Shown: positions 1 through 4,605 of the stretch, piece by piece
How the letters are laid out: every line of letters begins with the position of its first letter
Position numbering within the stretch: the stretch's first letter is position 1
Origin: Candidatus Methylomirabilota bacterium
GTDB taxonomy: Bacteria > Methylomirabilota > Methylomirabilia > Methylomirabilales > Methylomirabilaceae
Assembly: GCA_016200385.1 (NCBI GenBank)
Contig: JACQEV010000287.1
Span: 1-7,108, forward strand
Direction of reading: 5' to 3'
Length of the DNA stretch: 7,108 bases
Notes under the pieces: generated by a model
What the model saw: the letters and a program-made list of their open reading frames with translations, nothing else
Databases searched by the model: none
What the model was told of the DNA's origin: nothing
Position numbers and translations under genes: made by a program

Positions 1-156
1 CTGCCCGGAGGCCAGCAGCGAGGCGATCGCCCGCAACGAGTAGGTGAGGACGGCCTGGCTGCCGTACAGCAGGACGAGGCCGCCCTGAGCCCCCCAGCGG
101 TTGAGGGAGAGGGCGAATTGGGAAAAGAAGAGCCTGGGAGGCGGAACCCGTTCCAT
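1..156 (-). CDS. Partial CDS, probable RecA/ImuA-like ATPase (N-terminus only)
   Basis: An open frame begins with ATG at 156-154 and runs without a stop to the window edge, giving 52 residues (MERVPPPRLFFSQFALSLNR at the start). It begins 2 bases after the lexA stop, so the two genes are almost certainly co-transcribed. Residues 25-50 read as a hydrophobic beta strand, a GSQ loop, then an alpha helix rich in Ala and Leu. This resembles the start of a RecA-fold nucleotide-binding domain, but the loop lacks the Lys-Thr of a canonical Walker A motif. ImuA-type proteins, which work with ImuB and DnaE2 in SOS translesion synthesis, are often encoded just after lexA and have degenerate ATPase motifs. 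That is context-based inference; from 52 residues the identity stays tentative. The reading frame itself is well supported by spacing and composition. Confidence 0.55.
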   Translation of the reverse strand, partial: MERVPPPRLFFSQFALSLNRWGAQGGLVLLYGSQAVLTYSLRAIASLLASGQ

Positions 157-158
157 GA

Positions 159-752
159 TTAGAGTTTCCGAAAGACACCAATGACTTTTCCTAAGATCCT
201 GAAGCACGTCTCTTTCCCGATCCTGATGGGCGCGAAGTCCTCGTTCTCGGGCGTGAGGACGACCCTCTTGGCATCCGTCTGGAAGCGCTTGACCGTGACC
301 TCGTCATCGACCATCGCCACCACGATCTCGCCGGGGAGCGCCTCACGCTGCACCTTCACGAGCACGAGATCGCCATCGAAGATGCGGGCATCCCGCATGC
401 TGTCGCCCTGGACCTTCAGGAGGAAGGTCTCCCCGCTTCCGGTCCACTCCCGGGGGAGCGGATAGCTCGCCTCGATGTGCTCCTCGGACAGGACCGGCTT
501 GCCGGCCATCACCCGGCCGAGCAGCGGCGTGAGCGCCGCGCGGGGCTCGTGGCGCAGCTCGATGGCCCGTGACCGCTTGGGCGCCCGCGTGAGATACCCG
601 GCCCGCTCGAGGCGCTCGAGGTGATACTGGACCCCCCGAATGTAGATCTTCAAGTGCTGAGCGATTTCACGCAAGGTCGGGGGAGCGCCATGCCTGGCCT
701 TATAGTCAGCAACGAACCTGAGAATCTGGCGCTGCCGCTCCGTCAGTTCCAT
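159..752 (-). CDS. lexA: LexA repressor, SOS-response transcriptional regulator and self-cleaving protease
   Basis: This 197-residue protein represses SOS genes and cleaves itself when RecA filaments form on damaged DNA. Residues 1-65 form the winged-helix DNA-binding domain (TERQRQILRFVADY at the start; EIAQHLK and the recognition region at 29-48). The peptidase S24 domain follows. The Ala83-Gly84 cleavage site is in RVMAGKPVL, the catalytic Ser118 is in QGDSM, and the Lys155 partner is in TVKRF. Each lies one residue earlier than its E. coli counterpart (A84-G85, S119, K156), and the length is close to the 202 of E. coli. I chose the ATG at 752-750 because LexA homology starts there and AAGGGG lies about 6 bases upstream. 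A longer in-frame start at 860 falls on the promoter -10 region and is rejected. The recognition helix is one residue shorter than in E. coli and differs from textbook LexAs, so its operator should also differ. Confidence 0.95.
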   Translation of the reverse strand: MELTERQRQILRFVADYKARHGAPPTLREIAQHLKIYIRGVQYHLERLERAGYLTRAPKRSRAIELRHEPRAALTPLLGRVMAGKPVLSEEHIEASYPLPREWTGSGETFLLKVQGDSMRDARIFDGDLVLVKVQREALPGEIVVAMVDDEVTVKRFQTDAKRVVLTPENEDFAPIRIGKETCFRILGKVIGVFRKL

Positions 753-785
753 TTGATCCCCTTGCCTCCACCCCTTCTTCACGTT

Positions 786-819
786 GTCATTGCGAGCCGC
801 AGGCGAAGTAATCTCGCTC
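786..819. repeat. REP-like dispersed palindromic repeat in the lexA leader
   Basis: The stretch TGTCATTGCGAGCCGCAGG continues into GCGAAGTAATCTCGCT. Its flanks ATTGCGAG and CTCGC are inverted copies around a GC-rich centre, so it can form a hairpin. I recognise the word pattern TGTCATTGCGAG...GAAG.AATCTCG as a short intergenic repeat found in many copies in diverse GC-rich bacterial genomes. Here it lies in the predicted 5' untranslated region of lexA, between the promoter and the ribosome-binding site. Only one copy is in the window, so the repetitive nature rests on recognition rather than on copies seen here. Confidence 0.5.
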
Positions 820-851
820 TTTGCCCCACTAAGGAAGCCTCTACTACCAAT

Positions 852-880
852 ATTATACATATGACTAATAAGTCAAGCAA
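852..880 (-). promoter_or_regulatory. Predicted sigma-70-type promoter of lexA
   Basis: Read on the minus strand, TTGCTT (880-875) and TATAAT (857-852, a perfect -10) are separated by 17 bases. The region is strikingly AT-rich compared with its surroundings. An overlapping alternative -35, TTGACT (876-871), matches the consensus better but its spacing is short. Transcription would start near 845, leaving a leader of about 93 bases before the lexA ATG. The candidate LexA operator fills the spacer, as expected for an autoregulated repressor gene. Confidence 0.65.
862..875. promoter_or_regulatory. Candidate LexA operator (SOS box), TGACT-N4-AGTCA
   Basis: TGACTAATAAGTCA is a perfect 5-bp inverted repeat with a 4-base centre. 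It lies between the predicted -35 and -10 elements of lexA. LexA binds as a dimer and normally represses its own gene, and the N4 spacing matches the CGAAC-N4-GTTCG architecture used by Gram-positive LexAs. The half-site sequence is not one I know for any characterised LexA. The assignment rests on position and symmetry only, with one copy visible. Confidence 0.5.
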
Positions 881-907
881 AAAAATTTCAACTCAGCACA
901 GTATGCC

Positions 908-1018
908 TCAACGGCCCACTCCCCCGCCCATCTTCACCGCCGCCATCTTGAACTCGTGGCTGTAGCGATGCTTCTTCATCCGTCCTGTGGACGCCTGACC
1001 GCGCTTGACACCTCGCAT
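908..1018 (-). pseudogene. IS3-family transposase OrfA, N-terminal remnant
   Basis: A 36-codon frame starts at ATG 1018-1016 and ends with TGA at 910-908. Residues 14-30 (MKKHRYSHEFKMAAVKM) match the opening of the helix-turn-helix OrfA protein of IS3-family elements, where the pattern K.+RYS.EFK..AVK is typical. The rest of the roughly 100-residue OrfA and all of the OrfB integrase are missing. After residue 30 the sequence becomes a Gly-rich run and stops, which marks a deletion or rearrangement junction near position 928. A GAGGGGG ribosome-binding sequence precedes the ATG. No transposase activity is expected. Confidence 0.75.
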
Positions 1019-1019
1019 G

Positions 1020-1052
1020 GGACACCCCCTCAGTTGTTAGGTTTGGGTGTCC
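1020..1052 (-). repeat. Inverted repeat at the IS tip overlapping the orfA ribosome-binding site
   Basis: GGACACCC (1020-1027) and GGGTGTCC (1045-1052) are perfect 8-bp complements with a 17-base loop. The arm nearest the gene lies immediately before the orfA ATG and abuts the GAGGGG Shine-Dalgarno sequence; the other arm is part of the IS tip. Transcripts entering from outside would fold and hide the start region. This is an established protective arrangement in several IS elements. Here it is a relic, because the transposase is broken. Confidence 0.55.
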
Positions 1053-1072
1053 ACTTTATTGGGGGAGGTACT

Positions 1073-1098
1073 GGCTCCGGTCGGGCGTCTTGTTAGAC
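1073..1098 (-). other. Truncated attC site (R'' half) after the lectin gene
   Basis: On the minus strand GTCTAAC (1098-1092) matches the attC R'' consensus RYYYAAC and is followed by AAGACGCCCGACCGGAGC before the IS terminus begins. The lectin stop is 46 bases upstream, the normal place for a cassette attC. The R' half (GTTRRRY) is missing, and the IS3 remnant begins where the L''/loop region should continue. The IS therefore appears to have inserted into, and then removed, the rest of the site. A lone 7-base match is weak, but position and strand agree with the two complete sites. Confidence 0.5.
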
Positions 1099-1144
1099 AG
1101 CAATCGCTCTCAAAATGCAATTTTCTATCAGGGCGGGACTGTTC

Positions 1145-1648
1145 TTATCGTCTACGCAGAATAACGCCTATTGCATCCAGTTCGGCACCGGACCGTCCGT
1201 TGAACCCAATTATCTCTGTTCCAAATGGCGCTTGATACTTGTACTCTGCGCTGCCTCCAGACCCGCCCTCATGGAAGCCCGTCCAGTCAGCTCTCTTACC
1301 TTCTACTCCTATGGTAAGCGAATCAACCCTAGCTCCATACCTGCCTCTTATCTCGGTTATATATTCACCCCTCCCTAACTGTAAAACATGGAGTCCCCCG
1401 CCTGATCCTCCATGCCGTGGCGTCTCAATCCTTTGGCCATCAGCAGTCTCATAAACGATCTGGACAGCATCGATCAGAGCGCCTGCCCGTACCCGCACTT
1501 CAACGATTCGCGCACCCGGTGGCGCAACATCTGTAAACGGTGCACCTCCACCGCCTCCAGATGGGCCTAATTGCGAATCTGAGTAGACAGTTATAGGAGC
1601 TAATACAAAAAGCATGATTACCACAAAAACAAACGATTTTCGAGACAT
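1145..1648 (-). CDS. Secreted jacalin-related (griffithsin-like) lectin with three-fold repeat
   Basis: This 167-residue protein is predicted to bind sugars outside the cytoplasm. Residues 1-23 form a signal peptide: Arg-Lys, a hydrophobic core FVFVVIMLFVLAPITV, and possible cleavage near YSDS. The rest fits one jacalin-type beta-prism domain. Three glycine-rich loops (GGGGG at 31-35, HGGSGG at 79-84, EGGSGG at 127-132) alternate with three G-x-x-x-D motifs (GALID 56-60, GARVD 105-109, GAELD 154-158). The Asp residues are exactly 49 apart. Most jacalin lectins keep one or two such sites. Three equivalent ones are the hallmark of griffithsin, where each Asp contacts mannose, although griffithsin's Tyr two before the Asp is Leu, Arg and Glu here. 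The start has a strong AGGAG six bases upstream. The gene is less GC-rich than lexA, as expected for acquired DNA. The fold is confident; the ligand is unknown. Confidence 0.85.
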   Translation of the reverse strand: MSRKSFVFVVIMLFVLAPITVYSDSQLGPSGGGGGAPFTDVAPPGARIVEVRVRAGALIDAVQIVYETADGQRIETPRHGGSGGGLHVLQLGRGEYITEIRGRYGARVDSLTIGVEGKRADWTGFHEGGSGGSAEYKYQAPFGTEIIGFNGRSGAELDAIGVILRRR

Positions 1649-1733
1649 ATGTTTCTCCTCAGTTAAGGCGAGGCCGACTGGCGTCCAACACCCCGCGTTA
1701 TTAGTGGACTACTCGTGCAGTGTGGGATCTGCC

Positions 1734-1835
1734 GTCTAACGGCATGCCGGTCAGCCGCGGACCGCGTGGCGCCGCGCTTGCGTCGTGAGCGGCGTGACAC
1801 GCAAGGCGGCTGGCGACCGGACCGGCGTGTTAGGT
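1734..1835 (-). other. attC recombination site between the DUF5131 cassette and the lectin cassette (102 bp)
   Basis: On the minus strand ACCTAAC (1835-1829) is a perfect R'' core (RYYYAAC) and GTTAGAC (1740-1734) is a perfect R' core (GTTRRRY). Inside them GCCGGTC and GACCGGC pair as L''/L', continued by AGCCGC with GCGGCT. The centre carries a further stem, CTTGCGT with ACGCAAG, making a large variable terminal structure. Length is within the known attC range of about 57-141 bp. The DUF5131 reading frame stops inside the site. The lectin ATG is 85 bases beyond R'. Confidence 0.8.
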
Positions 1836-3595
1836 GTCGTGCATGGAGCTTTTGCCCTCACACCCGGCTGCGCGGAGAGTGGGGGACGCGGCCGGGGCAG
1901 CTGATCATAGGTTCTGCCATTCAACGTACGTCCTGTTCTCTTCTTCCAAGTGCCACCCCACTGCTTGAAGAAGAACGGGATGTTGTGCTCTCGACACTGC
2001 CTCAGCAGCGACAGGACCCACTCACGGCGCATGGGCCGGGCACCCGGTCCAGACTCGCCACCGACAATGACCCAGCCGATCCGGCTGAGCGGGAGCGCGT
2101 CGAGCGGACCTATGAGTGGTTCGCAGGATAGGAACCGGACCGCGGCTGGCACCTGAACAAGATCTTCAATGCGGAACATCACTCGGGAGTCCTCTACGCT
2201 TACACCCATCCAGACGTTCTCTGGCCAGGGTAACCGCTGTCCTAGTTCCCTCAACCTCTTACTTCTCTTTGTAAGGATCTGGAAGACATGCTGCGGGCAT
2301 TCCACCATGGTCTCGAAAACCTGCCTGATGAAGGGAAATGGAACAGTCTCATGAAAGAGGTCGCTCATGGAGTTCACGAACACAAAGCGTGGTGAACGCC
2401 ACTGCCTGGGTGCGTCAAGCAAATCATGGTGTAGCGTCACCGAGAACCCGTTGGCATAGCGCGGTTGGCCCATCGCCTGGAGCCGGAGGGCCATTCGTTC
2501 TGCGTAGCAGTTATGCGTGCAGATTCCAGCGGCGATGAACGTTCCCGTCGATGTCTGGATGTCGACTACTTCGCGCTCGCCGAGCCTCTCGACTCCGGTT
2601 ACCTCCTCGAGACCCGCGTCGAGACGTCGTCCGAACAAGTCATCGATCTTACGCTGGAGGGCAGGGCGAACTGTTGAGAGGAAATCGGCCTTTTCCTGCG
2701 CTCCGCCCTCGATCCGCAGCGTGGAGGAGCATCCGTTGTATCGCTCGATACGAGTCGCGATGCCGAAAGACGCCGCATACTTTGCGGCCCGCTCCAGGAC
2801 CGCTACTTCCTTCTGACTGATTCGGAGATTCCTGTCGTGCGAGCCCTCCGCATCAAACATGCCACCGAGCCAGCCAGCTCGCCAATCGGCACTGTCCCGC
2901 TCGCAGCACATATCGGCAATCGCTCGCAATTCTGACTTGGCTCGAGTCTCAACCTTCCAGATGGGCTTGCGTGCCCCCCCACCCGAGTCGAACGGACGCG
3001 TTTCGACCCGGACACCGGCACCAGCGAGATAGCGAGTCAGCCGATCCAAGATCTCGCGATCCGTGACGGCTACGCGCCAATACATCTGTGGAAAGCCTAG
3101 TTTGTCGCTCCGCCAAGAGGGATCGAATCGAAATGTGCCGTCACCCAGAGTCATCCCCGCGATGTACCCGGCCATGTAGTTGGTGGATTCGTCACGGCTC
3201 ACCGTGTGGTCGCCGAACACGCGGACACGAACGCCGAGGCGCAGTCGGTCCGTCCGTCTCCACCACGGCCGCGGCTCACAGAGCCATCGGTGATCGGCGG
3301 TCGTGATGACCTCGCGCTCGCCAACCCTGAGACGGATCGTTGGTTGAATGCTGCGCCAGACCCTCTGAACGACAGCTTCGCGGATGGCCCGATTGTGACC
3401 AAGTCGGAGATGCTCATCGAATCCAACGAGCGTGGCGCCGGGCTTGACGTCACCAATGGCTCGCCAAGTCATATCAGCAAAGAGCACCTGGGTTTCAGGT
3501 GCTAGGCAATTCTTGCAACCGGCGCTGACCTTCGAGCAACCGGTCACTGGATTCCAGGTTGCGTCAGTCCACTCTATATGGGACGACTGTGCCAT
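1751..3595 (-). CDS. DUF5131 family (phage Gp37/Gp68-like) three-Cys-motif protein interrupted by an intein
   Basis: The precursor has 614 residues: N-extein 1-29, intein 30-362, C-extein 363-614. The joined exteins give about 281 residues. Family features are IEWTDATWNPVTGC near the N-terminus and a predicted cluster motif C20-x6-C27-x2-C formed with C363 (CYAERM). Also present are FVNSMSDLFHE, FQILTKRSKRL, WMGVSVED, FLSCEPLIGPL, WVIVGGESGPGARPM and FFFKQWGG. DUF5131 (PF07505) is regarded as a radical-SAM-like Fe-S family of unknown reaction. The gene follows tcmP by 14 bases with an AAGGATGAAGG ribosome-binding region, so it forms a two-gene unit. The conserved family end (GRTLNGRTYDQLP) is reached at about residue 567. 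The last 46 or so residues are low-complexity, and the final 27 are encoded by the attC site, so they are probably read-through. Activity requires protein splicing, because the third cysteine is split from the other two. Confidence 0.9.
   Translation of the reverse strand: MAQSSHIEWTDATWNPVTGCSKVSAGCKNCLAPETQVLFADMTWRAIGDVKPGATLVGFDEHLRLGHNRAIREAVVQRVWRSIQPTIRLRVGEREVITTADHRWLCEPRPWWRRTDRLRLGVRVRVFGDHTVSRDESTNYMAGYIAGMTLGDGTFRFDPSWRSDKLGFPQMYWRVAVTDREILDRLTRYLAGAGVRVETRPFDSGGGARKPIWKVETRAKSELRAIADMCCERDSADWRAGWLGGMFDAEGSHDRNLRISQKEVAVLERAAKYAASFGIATRIERYNGCSSTLRIEGGAQEKADFLSTVRPALQRKIDDLFGRRLDAGLEEVTGVERLGEREVVDIQTSTGTFIAAGICTHNCYAERMALRLQAMGQPRYANGFSVTLHHDLLDAPRQWRSPRFVFVNSMSDLFHETVPFPFIRQVFETMVECPQHVFQILTKRSKRLRELGQRLPWPENVWMGVSVEDSRVMFRIEDLVQVPAAVRFLSCEPLIGPLDALPLSRIGWVIVGGESGPGARPMRREWVLSLLRQCREHNIPFFFKQWGGTWKKRTGRTLNGRTYDQLPRPRPPLSAQPGVRAKAPCTTPNTPVRSPAALRVTPLTTQARRHAVRG
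2510..3508 (-). mobile_element. Intein with LAGLIDADG homing endonuclease, inserted at the third Cys of the DUF5131 motif
   Basis: The intein covers precursor residues 30-362 (333 aa). It starts with Cys30 (CLAPETQVLFADMTWRAIGD, splicing block A). Block B is ITTADH with Thr99 and His102. It ends with block F (EREVVDIQTSTGTFI) and block G (GICTHN), followed by the +1 nucleophile Cys363. All residues of the standard class 1 splicing pathway are present: Cys1, block B His, penultimate His361, Asn362, Cys+1. Two LAGLIDADG helices, MAGYIAGMTLGDG (141-153) and RAGWLGGMFDAEG (239-251), with acidic residues D152 and E250, indicate a dodecapeptide endonuclease that looks intact. The reading frame is open throughout. 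Removal restores CKN-CYAE. Cys27 of the N-extein sits at position -3. Confidence 0.93.
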
Positions 3596-3609
3596 GCGCC
3601 TTCATCCTT

Positions 3610-4464
3610 TCACAACAAATCCATCTGAGGGTTGCTGTACCTCCTGGCCTCTTTCCAGAATCGCTTCCCAAGCTCGTGCCGACTGTAGAATCCGAGCCTG
3701 TACAAGGGAAGATTCTTCTCGGTTGAGCGAACGAGGAGACTGTCCTGTAGGCCTCCGTGAGTGTAACCAAGGTGGCTTATCTGCCCAGAGAAGAACTCTG
3801 CAACAAACGTATCGAAGGTCATTGCGTTCTGCTTGTTCCCCCACTCTTCCCTCCAAGCCGGGGTTCCTACGAAGAGGTCTACGACATCGCTAGAAGGATC
3901 GAGGTATGTCGCCTCATTCCGGCGGGGATCCATGGCTGGAATCAACACCATGAAATCCATGTACCGCTGGGCGAGAGCTCGGATGGTAGTGAAGTGAAGG
4001 TCTCGTAATCTGAATGGGTCGGCAAAGCAGAAGGCAAGGACCTTCTTGCCTGATCCCAGGGGCGGCATCGCCTTTACCAGTTGAGAGGTGATGTGGTTCA
4101 CGTCTCCCGGCACGTATCGAACTTCAGCGCTTGGACGCAGCCTCTCCACGCGCTTCCGAAGTGCTGAGATGCAGTTCGGATCCTGGTCACAGAATACGTA
4201 CCAGTCAAAAGGGTGCACAACGCGCAAGGCAAGGAGCGGTGTCCCGCGAAGGTAGGGACCGTTCTCGCCAACGCGGACGTGGCCAGCCCCTGCGAACAGA
4301 TCGACGTAGACCCGTTGATCCCATTTGTCCTTCATCGAGGTGGCGAACAGGTCGGCGTAGCACCAAAAGAGACGATACTTTTCCTTTGTCCACGACCCAA
4401 CCTCCGGGGTATATAGCTTGTCATATGGTGCCGCGAAATCGACCTTGCTGGGCCGAGGATTCAT
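3610..4464 (-). CDS. tcmP: Three-Cys-motif partner protein TcmP
   Basis: This 284-residue protein resembles the TcmP family, defined by genetic pairing with DUF5131/Gp37-Gp68 proteins. Recognisable blocks are WTKEKYRLFWCYADLF (25-40), VYVDLFAGAG (about 52-61, a Rossmann-like glycine loop as in SAM-dependent methyltransferases), RGTPLLAL, YVFCDQDP as the acidic strand after the second beta strand, VRYVPGDVN, and FCFADPFRLRDLHFTTI. The last corresponds to the D-P-(Y/F) position of methyltransferase motif IV. The carboxy half includes MDFMVLIPAMD and a WREEWGNK region. The biochemical role is unknown; a methyltransferase-like fold is inferred from the motifs. The start has AGGTGA about 6 bases upstream and lies 25 bases after the attC R' core, typical for the first gene of a cassette. 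The stop is 14 bases before the DUF5131 start, with no attC between, so both move as one cassette. Confidence 0.82.
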   Translation of the reverse strand: MNPRPSKVDFAAPYDKLYTPEVGSWTKEKYRLFWCYADLFATSMKDKWDQRVYVDLFAGAGHVRVGENGPYLRGTPLLALRVVHPFDWYVFCDQDPNCISALRKRVERLRPSAEVRYVPGDVNHITSQLVKAMPPLGSGKKVLAFCFADPFRLRDLHFTTIRALAQRYMDFMVLIPAMDPRRNEATYLDPSSDVVDLFVGTPAWREEWGNKQNAMTFDTFVAEFFSGQISHLGYTHGGLQDSLLVRSTEKNLPLYRLGFYSRHELGKRFWKEARRYSNPQMDLL

Positions 4465-4489
4465 CTCGTCACCTAGGCAAGCCCCGTGC

Positions 4490-4551
4490 GTCTAACGGCT
4501 CCGGCATCAGTAGCGGCGCGAATCGCCACCAACTGCATGCTGTTGTTATGC
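4490..4551 (-). other. attC recombination site between the R-M cassette and the tcmP cassette (62 bp)
   Basis: Minus strand: GCATAAC (4551-4545) as R'' with one deviation from RYYYAAC, and GTTAGAC (4496-4490) as a perfect R'. GCATGCAG (L'') pairs with CTGATGC (L') leaving one extra base in L'', the extrahelical-base signature that gives attC its polarity. The polarity agrees with genes running on the minus strand. The centre is a GGCGATTCGCGCC hairpin. The size of 62 bp is typical of short attC sites. The endonuclease stop lies 54 bases before it. Confidence 0.82.
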
Positions 4552-4605
4552 GGCCATCGCAGCAGCGGGCCGCCATCGCGGGCTCCACACCGCGCGTGTT
4601 CATGA

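Larger units (their letters stand above)
908..1072 (-). mobile_element. Remnant of an IS3-family insertion sequence (orfA-proximal end)
   Basis: The segment holds one IS terminus and the beginning of orfA. On the minus strand the outer end reads TACCTCCCCCAATAAAGTGG followed by ACACCC. This resembles IS3 termini, which have a CCT.CCC block followed by ATGGACAC. The outer boundary is set at about 1072, where the attC half site begins. The inner boundary is uncertain: IS-like sequence is lost around 908-928 and the second terminal repeat was not found. Target-site duplications therefore cannot be checked. The remnant separates the cassette array from the lexA promoter. Confidence 0.65.

Noticed and set aside
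753..860. 36-residue N-terminal extension of LexA from an ATG at 860
   Set aside because: The ATG abuts the predicted -10 box, the extension translates the REP-like repeat, and known LexA proteins begin at MELTERQ-type sequences at 752.
1034..1040. GTTAGGT core-like heptamer inside the IS remnant
   Set aside because: It lies in the loop of the IS tip hairpin, with no partner core or arms; best explained as part of the IS leader.
1683..1703. Second attC-like pair GTCCAAC and GTTATTA upstream of the lectin
   Set aside because: Only 7 bases separate the cores and there are no L''/L' arms, so it is far too short for an attC; possibly a decayed remnant or chance.
3206..3505. 99-codon open frame on the plus strand within the intein
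   Set aside because: Antisense shadow; the minus-strand frame carries all intein and endonuclease motifs.
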